From contig NZ_JACYVA010000010.1 of assembly GCF_014842075.1 (NCBI RefSeq), positions 1 through 54,058 on the forward strand: a stretch of 54,058 nt of DNA, written 5' to 3'. The notes below the pieces were generated by a model that was not told where the DNA came from, did no database searches, and saw only the letters and a program-made list of their open reading frames with translations. Made by a program: the position numbers and the translations under genes. Below are positions 28,969 to 38,551 of the stretch, piece after piece (the first letter of the stretch is position 1; the number at the start of each line of letters is the position of its first letter). This DNA is from Sphingomonas sp. CFBP 13720. Its GTDB lineage: Bacteria; Pseudomonadota; Alphaproteobacteria; Sphingomonadales; Sphingomonadaceae.

Positions 28969-31668
28969 ATGCTGCCCTATCCCGCTCTCCACGCCAGCCA
29001 TTCGGGCATCTGGATCGCCGATGACGCCGGCACGCGGCGTATCGGCCGGGGCGAAGCGATCGCACAGGTCGCGGACACCCCGACGATCGTCATGAACGCG
29101 GCGATGGTCGGGCAGCGGTTGGGCTACGCCGAACTGTCGGGGCTGGATCTGCTGGAACTGTTTGCGTTCGTGCATCCGGCGCGGTTCGCGGTGCCGACGC
29201 CGAAGGGGCTGACGCAGATACTAGACCTGACCCTGCCGACCGAGGAAAGCGGGATCGCGGCAATGCTGCGCAGGGCGGCGACGAAACTGATCGCGACCGC
29301 GTCCGCGCCATGGCCCGAACAGGAAGGCGCATGGACCGCCGCGCAATCGCTGTTCCGGTTGCGCTGGCCATGGGCGCCCGCGCTGGGACAGGTGCTGCCG
29401 AAGCCCGCGACTGCCGAACGCTGGCTGTTCGCGAAGCTGCCCGAATGGGAGGAAGTCCCCGCGCGGAGCAGCCCGCGCACCGTGACGATGCCCAGCGATG
29501 CGGTGGCGGAGCGGCTGGCACGGCTGACCGGGGCGACCGCAGAGCCGCGTCCGGGACAACGCGCCTATGCCACCGCCGCCGCCGACGCTTTTGCCCCCCG
29601 CGCCGCCCGCGATACACCCAATCTGGTGCTGGCGGAGGCAGGGACGGGGATCGGCAAGACGCTGGGCTATCTTGCCCCGGCTTCGCTGTGGTCCGAACGC
29701 GCCGACGGCGCGGTATGGGTATCGACCTTTACCAAGGCGCTGCAACGCCAGTTGGCGGCGGAAACCGAACGCCTGTTCCCCGATCCGGTCGAACGGCGGA
29801 CCCGCATAGTGACTCGCAAGGGGCGCGAGAATTATCTGTGCCTGCTCAATCTGGAAGACGCGTTGCAGGGCGGGTTTCAGGGACGGGCCGCGGTGCTGGC
29901 GCATCTGGTCGCGCGCTGGGCCGCCTATAGCGCGGATGGCGACATGGTCGGCGGCGACCTGCCGGGATGGTTGCCGACGCTGTTCCGCCGCAACGGGTCG
30001 ACCGCGCTGACCGACCGGCGCGGCGAATGCATCTATGCCGGGTGTCCGCATTACCGGAAATGCTTCATCGAACGCGCCGCACGCGCGTCGGCGCAGGCGG
30101 ATATCGTCATCGCCAACCATGCGCTGGTCATGGTCAACGCCGCGCGCGGCCGGGAAACGGGCACCCGCCCGACCCGCTATGTGTTCGACGAGGGACATCA
30201 CCTGTTCGACGCGGCCGACGCGATGTTTTCCGCCGCGCTGACCGGGGCGGAGTCGATCGAGATCCGCCGCTGGGTGCTGGGACCGGAAGGCGGCGGGCGC
30301 GGCCGTCGTCGCGGGCTTGCCGCCCGTCTGTCCGACGTCGCCAGTTACGACGCGGCGGGGGGCGAGGCGGTGGCGGCGGCGGTCGAAGCGGCACGCGCGC
30401 TGCCCGCCGACGGCTGGCTGGCGCGGGTGCAGGAAGGCGCACCGTTCGGCCCGCTGGAAACGCTGCTGGGGGCGGTGCGCGGAGCGGTGTTCGCGCGCGC
30501 GAAGGATGGCGAGGCGGGATACGGGCTGGAAACCGAACTCGCCGAACCGCCGCCCGAACTGGTCGAGGCAGCCGGTCCGGCCGCGCAGGCGCTGGACGCC
30601 CTGCTGCGTCCGCTGGTAGCGCTGGGCAAGCGGTTGGAGGCGGTGCTGACCGAAGCGCCCGACTGGATGGACGGGCCGGCACGGGCGCGGGTCGAAGGGG
30701 CGATCGCGTCGCTCGGCTGGCGCGCCGAAACCGTCGGTGCATGGTCGCGGCTGCTCGCCCGGATCGGCGGGCCGGCCGACCCCGATTTCGTCGACTGGCT
30801 GGCGGTGGATCGGATGGAGGGGCGCGAATATGATGTCGGGCTGCATCGCCACTGGCTCGACCCCAGCAGGCCGTTCGCCGAAACCGTGCTGAAACCCGCG
30901 CATGGCGTTCTGGTGACGTCGGCGACGCTGCGCGCCGGCGGCGACTGGAGTGTGGCCGACGCCCGGAGCGGCGCGCCGCACCTGATGCGCCCGCCCGTCC
31001 ATTTCGAAGCGGTCAGCCCGTTTTCCTATGCGACGCAGGCAGAGGTGGTGATCGTCACCGACGTGAAGCGTGGCGACCTGCCGGGGCTCGCCAACGCCTA
31101 TGGCCGGCTGATCGTGGCGGCGGGCGGGGGGACGCTGGGGCTGTTCACCGCGATCCGGCGACTGCGCGGGGTGCATGCGCGGATCGCCGACCGGCTGGCG
31201 CGCGACGGACTGCCGCTGTTCGCCCAGCATGTCGATCCGATCGATACCGGCACGCTGGTCGATATCTTTCGCGACGATCCCCGCGCGTCGCTGATGGGCA
31301 CCGACGCGCTGCGCGATGGTGTCGACGTACCCGGGCATTCGCTGCGATTGGTGGTGATGGAAGGGGTGCCGTGGCCGAAACCCGGCGTTCTGCATGCCGC
31401 GCGGCGGCTGGCGGGCGGCGGCAGTGCGTATGACGACCGGGTGGTGCGCGCGCGGCTGGCGCAGGCGTTCGGACGGCTGATCCGCCGCGCCGACGACCGG
31501 GGCATGTTCGTGCTGCTGTCCGCCGCGATGCCGTCCCGCCTGCTGGGTGCATTTCCCGAAGGAACGCCGATCGTCCGCTGCACGCTGGACGAAGCGGTCG
31601 CCCGCGCCCTTTCCTTGCAGGAGCGATTGGGGCATGGGGAATCACTGCCCATGGAGCCGATCGCATGA
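28969..31668 (+). CDS. DinG-type Fe-S DNA helicase
   Basis: An 899-residue XPD/DinG-like superfamily 2 helicase. Walker A is GTGIGKT (225-231) and the DEAH box is DEGHH (407-411). Four cysteines between them (291, 354, 359, 365) fit the 4Fe-4S cluster of this family. Helicase motifs IV-VI are seen as LVTSATLR, GTDALRDGVDVPG and QAFGRLIRR. The first 170 or so residues form an alphaproteobacterial N-terminal extension of unknown role. It unwinds 5'-to-3', probably in repair of D-loops, R-loops or forked DNA. ATG 28969 follows AAGGAAGGG. The stop overlaps the phosphatase gene (ATGA). Confidence 0.9.
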   Translation: MLPYPALHASHSGIWIADDAGTRRIGRGEAIAQVADTPTIVMNAAMVGQRLGYAELSGLDLLELFAFVHPARFAVPTPKGLTQILDLTLPTEESGIAAMLRRAATKLIATASAPWPEQEGAWTAAQSLFRLRWPWAPALGQVLPKPATAERWLFAKLPEWEEVPARSSPRTVTMPSDAVAERLARLTGATAEPRPGQRAYATAAADAFAPRAARDTPNLVLAEAGTGIGKTLGYLAPASLWSERADGAVWVSTFTKALQRQLAAETERLFPDPVERRTRIVTRKGRENYLCLLNLEDALQGGFQGRAAVLAHLVARWAAYSADGDMVGGDLPGWLPTLFRRNGSTALTDRRGECIYAGCPHYRKCFIERAARASAQADIVIANHALVMVNAARGRETGTRPTRYVFDEGHHLFDAADAMFSAALTGAESIEIRRWVLGPEGGGRGRRRGLAARLSDVASYDAAGGEAVAAAVEAARALPADGWLARVQEGAPFGPLETLLGAVRGAVFARAKDGEAGYGLETELAEPPPELVEAAGPAAQALDALLRPLVALGKRLEAVLTEAPDWMDGPARARVEGAIASLGWRAETVGAWSRLLARIGGPADPDFVDWLAVDRMEGREYDVGLHRHWLDPSRPFAETVLKPAHGVLVTSATLRAGGDWSVADARSGAPHLMRPPVHFEAVSPFSYATQAEVVIVTDVKRGDLPGLANAYGRLIVAAGGGTLGLFTAIRRLRGVHARIADRLARDGLPLFAQHVDPIDTGTLVDIFRDDPRASLMGTDALRDGVDVPGHSLRLVVMEGVPWPKPGVLHAARRLAGGGSAYDDRVVRARLAQAFGRLIRRADDRGMFVLLSAAMPSRLLGAFPEGTPIVRCTLDEAVARALSLQERLGHGESLPMEPIA

Positions 31669-32198
31669 AGACGTTGACGCTGTTGCGCCACGCCAAGTCC
31701 GGCTGGGACGATCCGGCATTGCGCGATTTCGATCGCCCGCTGAACCGCAAGGGCGCGCGCGCCGCGACCGCGATGGGCGCGCATGTCCGCACGATGGGCA
31801 TCGCGTTCGATCACATGATCGTCAGCCCGGCGGTGCGGGTCGCGCAGACGCTGGAGCATTTCGCGGTCGGCTATGGCCCGTTGCCCGAAGCACATGCCGA
31901 CCGGGCGCTGTATCTCGCATCGGCCGCGACGTTGCTCGACGCGGTACGCGCGCTGCCCGCGGGGGCCGACCGCGTATTGCTGGTCGGGCATAATCCGGGG
32001 CTGGAGGATCTGGTGCTGCTGTTGTCGGCGGACAGCAATCCGTTGCGCGGCGCGGTGGAGGAGAAGTTTCCGACCGCCAGCGTGGCGGTGCTGGAGCTGG
32101 ACGGCGACTGGGCTACGGCGGACAATGGCTGCGGGCATCTGGTACAGTTCGTCCGACCGCGCGATATCGATCCGACGCTGGGACCGGACCACGATTAA
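31665..32198 (+). CDS. SixA-type histidine phosphatase
   Basis: A 177-residue single-domain phosphatase of the phosphoglycerate-mutase fold. The RHG-type motif LLRHAKSGW has the catalytic His9; the second His is His109 in VGHNPG. The 'AKS' version marks SixA, which removes phosphate from phosphohistidine domains. Its partner here is unknown; a PAS-HWE kinase is about 2 kb away, but HWE kinases are not known SixA targets. It is translationally coupled to the helicase gene by a 4-bp overlap. Confidence 0.88.
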   Translation: MKTLTLLRHAKSGWDDPALRDFDRPLNRKGARAATAMGAHVRTMGIAFDHMIVSPAVRVAQTLEHFAVGYGPLPEAHADRALYLASAATLLDAVRALPAGADRVLLVGHNPGLEDLVLLLSADSNPLRGAVEEKFPTASVAVLELDGDWATADNGCGHLVQFVRPRDIDPTLGPDHD

Positions 32199-32261
32199 CG
32201 GCGACCCGCGCGCGGCAGCCGGCCTTGCCCGTCCCACCGCCATCGCCTACGCACCCCGCCC

Positions 32262-33359
32262 ATGACCGGATTGCTTCCCGAAGGGTTTCACGATCGCCTT
32301 CCCCCCGCCGCCGACGGCCTGCGCCGGTTCGAGGACGCGGTGCTGGGCATCGCGCATGGCTATGGCTATGAACAGGTCGATCCGCCGCTCGCCGAGTTCG
32401 AGGCGGCGCTGGCCGGCCGGCTGAAAGGCACGGCGGCGACCGATGCGGTGCGCTTCGTGGATCCGGTCAGCCAGCGGACGCTGGCGATCCGTCCCGATAT
32501 CACCGCACAGGTCGCCCGGATCGCCGCGACGCGCATGGGCCACCATCCCCGCCCGGTGCGCCTGTCCTATGCCGGCCCGGTGATGAAACTGCGCGCCACG
32601 GAACTAGCCCCGCGCCGCGCGTTGCGCCAGATCGGTGCGGAACTGATCGGCATGGACACCGTCGCCGCCGCCGCCGAAATCGTGACCGTCGCGGTCGAGG
32701 CGTTGCAGGCGGCGGGCGTGTCCGGCGTGTCGATCGACTTCACCCTGCCCGATCTGGTCGCGACGATCGCGACCGACCTGCCGGCCGACCGGCGTGCCGC
32801 GCTGATCGACGCGCTGGATGCCAAGGATGCGGGGCGCGTCGCGGCGATCGATCCGGCATGGTTGCCGCTGGTCGAGGCGGCGGGACCGTTCGACGCGGCA
32901 CTGGCGCGGCTGCGCGCCGCCGATGGCGCGGGACGGCTGACGTCGCGGCTCGACTCGATCGAGGCGATCGCGCACACGCTCGACGGGCGGGTGGCGATGA
33001 CGCTGGACCCGACCGAACGGCACGGGTTCGAATATCAGAGCTGGCTGGGATTTTCGCTGTTCGCGCGCGGCGTGCTGGGGGAGGTCGGGCGCGGCGGCAC
33101 CTATGCCGTATGTCACGAAAACGGCACCGAGGAATCAGCGGTCGGATTCTCGCTCTACGCCGATGCGCTGCTCGATGCGGGATTGGGCGAGCAGGACCGG
33201 CGGCGGCTGTTCCTGCCGATCGGTACGGATCGGGCGGCAGCGGCGCGGTTGCGCGGACAGGGATGGGTCACGGTCGCGGCGCTTGCGACCGACGACACGC
33301 CCGTCGCGCAATTGTGCACCCATGTCTGGCAGGGCAACGCGGTGATCGCGCTCGACTGA
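32262..33359 (+). CDS. hisZ: ATP phosphoribosyltransferase regulatory subunit
   Basis: A 365-residue paralogue of the HisRS catalytic core. It contains LPEGFHDRLPPAA, the class II motif 2 region (LAIRPDITAQVARIAA, with RLSYAGPV), and a C-terminal region with the HisRS-like GGTYAVCHEN. It lacks an anticodon-binding domain. HisZ assembles with short-form HisG to start histidine synthesis and give feedback control. hisG is not in this window. It ends convergently with the MucR-type gene. Confidence 0.93.
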   Translation: MTGLLPEGFHDRLPPAADGLRRFEDAVLGIAHGYGYEQVDPPLAEFEAALAGRLKGTAATDAVRFVDPVSQRTLAIRPDITAQVARIAATRMGHHPRPVRLSYAGPVMKLRATELAPRRALRQIGAELIGMDTVAAAAEIVTVAVEALQAAGVSGVSIDFTLPDLVATIATDLPADRRAALIDALDAKDAGRVAAIDPAWLPLVEAAGPFDAALARLRAADGAGRLTSRLDSIEAIAHTLDGRVAMTLDPTERHGFEYQSWLGFSLFARGVLGEVGRGGTYAVCHENGTEESAVGFSLYADALLDAGLGEQDRRRLFLPIGTDRAAAARLRGQGWVTVAALATDDTPVAQLCTHVWQGNAVIALD

Positions 33360-33360
33360 C

Positions 33361-33388
33361 CGGCGGGGCGACGTTCGCCACCCCGCCG
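33361..33388. terminator. Bidirectional terminator candidate between hisZ and the MucR-type gene
   Basis: CGGCGGGG (33361-33368) pairs with CCCCGCCG (33381-33388), with CGA/TCG extending into the loop. It begins directly after the hisZ stop and ends 8 bp from the MucR-type stop. Confidence 0.6.
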
Positions 33389-33395
33389 TTCGGAT

Positions 33396-33908
33396 TTATT
33401 CCACGACGACCTTGGGCTTGCGGCCCCGACGCTTCGGCTCGCCGGCATCGCCCGCGGCGTCGGGCGCATCATCTGCAGACGTGGTGCGTGCCTTCCGGCC
33501 CAGGCCGATCCGCTTGGCCATGTCACGACGGCTTTGCGAATAGGTTTCTGCGACCATCGGATAATCGGCGCGCAGACCGTAACGCTCGCGATAGGTTTCC
33601 GGCGTCAGACCATGACCGGCAAGATGACGGCGCAACGTCTTGTACGACTTGCCGTCGATCATCGAAATGATGTGATCCTTCGACGCCAGCGACTTGCGCA
33701 CCGATACGGCGGGAACGTGGTCCTGCGCCGGCTGCGGCGCTTCGGTTTCGGTCGCACCGTTGGCAAGGCCAAGAACGGTCGCGTGCATCGTTTGCAGGAA
33801 CGTCGGAACATCCTCTGCCGAAACGCGGTTGTTACCATTATTCAACCACGCGATCGTCAGTTCGGTGGCAAGCTCGATTGCATTCAGTTCGGAACCGTCT
33901 TCGGCCAT
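33396..33908 (-). CDS. MucR/Ros-family regulator lacking the zinc cysteine
   Basis: A 170-residue protein with the MucR layout: a helical N-terminal oligomerisation part, the DNA-binding core (VSVRKSLASKDHIISMIDG then KTLRRHLAGHGLTPETYR) and a basic tail (PKRRGRKPK). In typical members a Cys occupies the place of Ser82 and, with Asp/Cys85, His95 and His99, binds zinc. Here Asp85, His95 and His99 remain but the Cys is Ser. Some Mesorhizobium Ros homologues are known to fold without zinc, so the protein may still bind AT-rich DNA. The start at 33908 has a strong AAGGAGA 7 bp upstream. Confidence 0.88.
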   Translation of the reverse strand: MAEDGSELNAIELATELTIAWLNNGNNRVSAEDVPTFLQTMHATVLGLANGATETEAPQPAQDHVPAVSVRKSLASKDHIISMIDGKSYKTLRRHLAGHGLTPETYRERYGLRADYPMVAETYSQSRRDMAKRIGLGRKARTTSADDAPDAAGDAGEPKRRGRKPKVVVE

Positions 33909-34201
33909 GAATATCTCCTTCATCGATAAGTTGCATGCGACGACTGATCGTAGTCGTCAACCGAATTACGCTCCAGTATTGCTTAATTTTCGACATTTGT
34001 TCCCCGAAAAATGAAATTCACGGTGCAGATGACCGGTAACGCTATCGCAGGTTATGTAATCCCCCCGTGGCGTTGGCTCGGCTCGGGGAAGGATTGCACG
34101 CCGTTGCCACACGGCAGCGACTTGAAGAACCCGTTACGAATCCATCCGATATCGGTTGATACGTCGTACGAAAGATGCAGGTTCGCTACGGTGACTGTTC
34201 G
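33909..34201. promoter_or_regulatory. A/T-richer divergent promoter region
   Basis: The 293 bp between the MucR-type gene and the kinase gene are visibly poorer in G+C than the surroundings, notably 33940-34020 and 34040-34060. MucR-type proteins bind A/T-rich sites and often repress their own genes, so this is a natural target. I see no gene and no precise operator. Confidence 0.4.
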
Positions 34202-35539
34202 ATGAAGCATCCATCAGCCCCTGCCATCGACCGCGTCTGGTTACAGGTCGCCGATGACGTATCCATGTTTGCATGGGTGACGGCGGACGATGGCCGAATG
34301 CTATGGGCTAATCGACGATGGCTCGACGAACTGGACGCGGACGCGATCGGCGCACCATGGATGCGACAGATCGCCGACGCAGATGTCGCGGCAACGCAGG
34401 CCGCATGGCGGACGGGGAACGAAGACTTCACCACATCGGCGACGCTGATCGACCGCAGCGGATTGCCGCGCCGGTTGCAAATGACGCTGCACCGCGACGA
34501 TGCCGGTCGCTGGATCGGGATGGCGGCGGACGACGCGGCACGGCAGCGCGCAGAAACCGCGCACGATGCGGCCCGTGCGGAACTGGACGTTCTGACCAAC
34601 GCCATGCCGCAGATGGTGTGGGCGACCCGGCCGGATGGCCACCACGAATTCTACAATGCGCAATGGTATCGTTTCACCGGCGTTGCCGAAGGTTCGACCG
34701 ATGGCGAAGGATGGAGCGACATGTTCCACGTCGACGATCGTGAGCGGGCATGGGCACGCTGGCAGCACAGTCTCGCGACCGGCGACCCTTACGAGATCGA
34801 ATACCGGTTGCGCCATCGCAGCGGCAATTATCGCTGGGTATTGGGCCGGGCATTGCCGGTGCGCAACGACGATGGATCGATACGCCGGTGGATCGGCACG
34901 TGCACCGACATCGATTCCGCGCGCCGAGCGGCAGAACAGAACGAAATCCTTAGCCGCGAACTCAGCCACCGCATCAAGAACATCTTCGCGGTCATCAGCG
35001 GACTGGTGCGCATGTCCGCGCGGCGGATGCCCGAAGTACGTGGTTTCGCCGACGATCTGGCGGGACGGATCGGCGCATTGGGCGCGGCGCATGACCTCGC
35101 GCGTCCGCACAGCGAACGGTCGCGCCCATCGGTGGGCGAAGCGACGTTGCACACGATCCTGCGCGAACTGCTTGCCCCCTATGCCGCAGGACAGTGGCAG
35201 GTGACGGGAGACGACGTGGCGATCGACGATCGCGGCGCGACGCCGATCGCGCTGGTGTTTCACGAACTGGCGACGAATGCCGCGAAATATGGCGCGTTGT
35301 CGGTGCCCGACGGAACGCTGACGCTCCAGACGAAGGTCGTGGACGACGCGGTGTCGATCGAATGGCACGAGCGTGGTGGACCGCCGGTCGGGGCCGCACC
35401 CGATACCACCGGGTTCGGCACCCGGTTGGCGCAATTGAGCATCGAGCAGCAACTGGGCGGAACGATCGAACGTGACTGGCGGCGCGAAGGGCTGATCGTA
35501 CGGATCGGCGTGGCGCGCGGTGCGCTGGTCCGGGACTGA
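34202..35539 (+). CDS. PAS-PAS-HWE sensor histidine kinase (cytoplasmic)
   Basis: A 445-residue soluble kinase. A first PAS-like domain spans about 12-115. A PAS_3-type second domain spans about 125-245 (WATRPDGHHEFYNAQWY, then YEIEYRLRHRSGNYRWV and GTCTDID). The HWE kinase core has phospho-acceptor His256 in ELSHRIKNIF, the N box HELATNAAKYGAL, and EWHERGG carrying the W-x-E residues. There is no membrane segment, so it senses an internal signal such as redox state, light or a ligand. No response regulator adjoins it. ATG 34175 would add nine residues; the choice is uncertain. Confidence 0.88.
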   Translation: MKHPSAPAIDRVWLQVADDVSMFAWVTADDGRMLWANRRWLDELDADAIGAPWMRQIADADVAATQAAWRTGNEDFTTSATLIDRSGLPRRLQMTLHRDDAGRWIGMAADDAARQRAETAHDAARAELDVLTNAMPQMVWATRPDGHHEFYNAQWYRFTGVAEGSTDGEGWSDMFHVDDRERAWARWQHSLATGDPYEIEYRLRHRSGNYRWVLGRALPVRNDDGSIRRWIGTCTDIDSARRAAEQNEILSRELSHRIKNIFAVISGLVRMSARRMPEVRGFADDLAGRIGALGAAHDLARPHSERSRPSVGEATLHTILRELLAPYAAGQWQVTGDDVAIDDRGATPIALVFHELATNAAKYGALSVPDGTLTLQTKVVDDAVSIEWHERGGPPVGAAPDTTGFGTRLAQLSIEQQLGGTIERDWRREGLIVRIGVARGALVRD

Positions 35540-35714
35540 CCCGACCGGATTACGGTTCGGGTTTCAGGACCGATCGACGTTCAGCCCTGACGGCCTGCAA
35601 ACGGCGGTTTCGCATATTTCCGGTGCGCACCTACCGGTAGTACGCGGCGCTGCGGGTCAAACAAATCCACCGGTTTCGGCACGTCATCTTCTGAATGTCG
35701 ATCGGTCCCGGACG

Positions 35715-35746
35715 AAAACGGGCGGCTTCCTTTCGAAAGCCGCCCG
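35715..35746 (-). terminator. Intrinsic terminator of rne
   Basis: A 10-bp perfect stem (CGGGCGGCTT 35719-35728 with AAGCCGCCCG 35737-35746) is followed on the minus strand by TTTTCG. It starts 15 bp after the rne stop. Confidence 0.88.
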
Positions 35747-35761
35747 CATCGTTTCCGGCGT

Positions 35762-38551
35762 TCAGGCGCCGAACGTGCGCTGCCACCAGCCGCGACGCGG
35801 CGAGCCGCCTTCGCCGCCTTCGGCATTCTCCGTCGCCGTATCGCCTTCGTCGGTCGCCGCTTCTACGACCTCGGTCACGACAGCGGGTTCGGCCGCCGCT
35901 TCCACGACCGGTTCGATCGCCTCCGCCGAAACCGCATCGGCCGCCTTGCGGCGCGGTGCCCGACGGCGCTTCGGCGCGGGTTCGGCTTCCGCCTCTGCCG
36001 GCGCGGGGGCCGGTTCGACCGGAGCCGGGGCTACGGGTGCCTCGACCACCGCATCGGCGGCGACGTCGGCCTTGCGACGGCGCGTCCGCTTGGGCTTGGG
36101 CGCTTCCTCGGCCGGCTCGGCGACGGGTTCCACGACCGCTTCGATCGCGACTGGCGGCGCGACGGTGATCGGCGCGGCGTCACCTGCCTCGACGGTCACT
36201 GGTTCGGCCTCGACCGCACCTTCGACCTTCGCACGCGCGCTCGGACGGCGGCGGGTGCGCTTGGCCTTCGGGGTTGGCTCGGCCTCGACCGCATCCGGCT
36301 CGGCGACGGGTTCGGGCGCGTCGGCCACGACGTCGGCAACCACGTCGTCCTCTGCGGGCAGATCGGCGACCGCGGCTGCGCCATCGGCGGCGTCGAACGC
36401 GTTCTCGCCCCGACGACCGCCACGACGACCGCGACGGCGACGCTTGCGTCCGTCCCGCGGTGCCGCATCCCCGGCACGCTCGACCGGCGCGGCATCGTCG
36501 GCCTCGCCATCGGCGTCCTCGGCATCGGTTTCCGCATCAGCATCGGCGTCGGCATCAGCATCGGCGTCGGTTTCGAGATCGCCTTCGGCGTCCTCGCCGG
36601 CCTCGACCTCGCCATCCTCGCGATTGCGACCACGACGGCTGCGGCGACGGCGGCGGCGCTTACCCCGGCCTTCGCCCTCGTCGTCGGCGCGGGCGCGCGG
36701 CGCTTCCTCGACCGCTTCGTCCTCTTCCTCGATCTCGACCTCGTCCTCGATTTCCTCGAAGTCGTCGTCCTCATCCTCGATCACGACCAGCGGCTCGACC
36801 TTGGGCGGATGCGCGGGCGGCGGGCCCGACGCCTCGACTGCCATGCGCGCGCCCTCGATCTCGGCATCGGGCACGATCTCGACCATCACGCCATAGCGGT
36901 CCTCGACTTCCGCAATATCGGCGCGCTTCTTGTTGAGGACATAGAACGCCGCTTCCTGGCTGGCGCGCAGCACGATCAGCGACCCGCGACCGCGTGCGGC
37001 CTCGTCCTCGATCAGGCGTAGCGCCGACAAGCCGGCCGACGATGCGGTGCGGACAAGGCCGGTGCCTTCGCAATGCGGGCACTGCCGCGTCGACGCTTCG
37101 AGTACGCCGGTGCGCAGCCGCTGACGGCTCATTTCCATCAGACCGAACGCGCTGATCCGGCCGACCTGGATCCTGGCACGATCGTTCTTCAGCGCTTCCT
37201 TCATCGCCTTCTCGACTTTCCGCACATTGGACCCATGGTCCATGTCGATGAAGTCGATGACGACCAGACCGGCCATGTCGCGCAATCGCAGTTGGCGCGC
37301 AATTTCCTGCGCCGCTTCAAGATTGGTCGCGGTGGCGGTCTGTTCGATATTGTGTTCGCGGGTCGACCGGCCCGAGTTGATGTCGATCGACACCAGTGCC
37401 TCGGTCGGATTGATGACCAGATAGCCGCCCGATTTCAGCTGGACGACCGGATTGTACATCGCGGCCAGTTGATCCTCGACATGCGCGCGCTGGTACAGCG
37501 GTACGGCATCGGCATATTGCTTCACGCGGCGGGCATGGCTGGGCATCAGCAGCCGCATATGTTCCTTGGCCTGACGGAACCCGTCCTCGCCCTCGACGAT
37601 GACTTCGTCGACGTCCTTGTTATAGATGTCTCGGATCGCGCGCTTGATCAGGTCGCTGTCGCCATAGACCAGTGCGGGGGCCGACGACGTCAGAGTCTGT
37701 TCGCGAATGCCGTCCCACAGCCGCGCCAGATAATCGAAGTCGCGCTTGATCTCGACCTTCGACCGCTGAAGCCCGGCGGTGCGGACGATGCAGCCCATCG
37801 ACGCCGGCAGCGTCAGTTCGGCCATGATCGACTTCAACCGCTTGCGATCGGCGGCCGAGCTGATCTTGCGGCTGATCCCGCCGCCATGCGCGGTGTTGGG
37901 CATCAGCACGCAATAGCGCCCGGCCAGCGACAGATAGGTCGTCAGCGCCGCGCCCTTGTTGCCGCGTTCTTCCTTCACGACCTGGACCAGCAGCACCTGC
38001 CGGCGGCGGATCACGTCCTGGATCTTGTAGCGGCGACGCAGGTTCAGCCGGCGCTGGCGCAGCGCTTCGACCGCGGCATCGTCGCCGCCGCCCGACTTGC
38101 GCGGGGCGGGCGGCGCGGAGTCGCCATCCTCGCCCTCGACATGCGCGTCGTCGTCGGCATGATCGAGCAGCTCGTCGCCGCCGTCCTCGTCATGCTCGTG
38201 ATCGTCATAGTCCAGATCGTCGTCCTGGTCCGATCCGGCGCGCAGCGCGGCCTCCTCGGCGGCATGCTCGGCCTCTTCGGCCAGCAGCGCGTCGCGGTCT
38301 TCCTTCGGGATCTGATAGTAATCCGGGTGGATTTCGGAAAAGGCGAGGAAGCCGTGGCGGTTGCCGCCGTAATCGACGAACGCCGCCTGCAACGACGGTT
38401 CGACCCGCGTCACCTTGGCAAGATAGATATTCCCCTTGAGCTGCTTGCGCTCTGCCGATTCGAAGTCGAATTCCTCGATCCGGTTACCCTTGACGACGGC
38501 GACACGGGTTTCTTCCCGGTGGCGTGCGTCGATCAACATCCGCGTGGTCAT
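35762..38551 (-). CDS. rne: Ribonuclease E
   Basis: A 929-residue endoribonuclease that starts mRNA decay and processes rRNA/tRNA. The S1 domain (about 37-190) is split by an acidic Asp/Glu/His-rich insert of roughly 85 residues. The catalytic metal-binding aspartates are Asp390 (VSIDINSGR) and Asp433 (VVIDFIDMD), 43 apart as in E. coli. The zinc link is CPHCEGTG (Cys491, Cys494). The C-terminal half is disordered, with Arg-rich blocks (KRRRRRRSRRGR), an Asp-Ala repeat tract and Ala/Pro/Glu-rich segments that would hold RNA and degradosome partners; it ends GWWQRTFGA. The start at 38551 has a GGAGA site upstream. It is divergent from the amidase gene. Confidence 0.97.
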   Translation of the reverse strand: MTTRMLIDARHREETRVAVVKGNRIEEFDFESAERKQLKGNIYLAKVTRVEPSLQAAFVDYGGNRHGFLAFSEIHPDYYQIPKEDRDALLAEEAEHAAEEAALRAGSDQDDDLDYDDHEHDEDGGDELLDHADDDAHVEGEDGDSAPPAPRKSGGGDDAAVEALRQRRLNLRRRYKIQDVIRRRQVLLVQVVKEERGNKGAALTTYLSLAGRYCVLMPNTAHGGGISRKISSAADRKRLKSIMAELTLPASMGCIVRTAGLQRSKVEIKRDFDYLARLWDGIREQTLTSSAPALVYGDSDLIKRAIRDIYNKDVDEVIVEGEDGFRQAKEHMRLLMPSHARRVKQYADAVPLYQRAHVEDQLAAMYNPVVQLKSGGYLVINPTEALVSIDINSGRSTREHNIEQTATATNLEAAQEIARQLRLRDMAGLVVIDFIDMDHGSNVRKVEKAMKEALKNDRARIQVGRISAFGLMEMSRQRLRTGVLEASTRQCPHCEGTGLVRTASSAGLSALRLIEDEAARGRGSLIVLRASQEAAFYVLNKKRADIAEVEDRYGVMVEIVPDAEIEGARMAVEASGPPPAHPPKVEPLVVIEDEDDDFEEIEDEVEIEEEDEAVEEAPRARADDEGEGRGKRRRRRRSRRGRNREDGEVEAGEDAEGDLETDADADADADADAETDAEDADGEADDAAPVERAGDAAPRDGRKRRRRGRRGGRRGENAFDAADGAAAVADLPAEDDVVADVVADAPEPVAEPDAVEAEPTPKAKRTRRRPSARAKVEGAVEAEPVTVEAGDAAPITVAPPVAIEAVVEPVAEPAEEAPKPKRTRRRKADVAADAVVEAPVAPAPVEPAPAPAEAEAEPAPKRRRAPRRKAADAVSAEAIEPVVEAAAEPAVVTEVVEAATDEGDTATENAEGGEGGSPRRGWWQRTFGA

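Noticed and set aside
34011..34205. 64-codon frame in the region between the MucR-type gene and the kinase gene
   Set aside because: No ribosome site and no recognisable features; lies in the likely promoter region.
35520..36896. 458-codon plus-strand frame opposite the rne tail
   Set aside because: Ser/Ala/Arg low complexity is the antisense image of the repetitive rne C-terminus.
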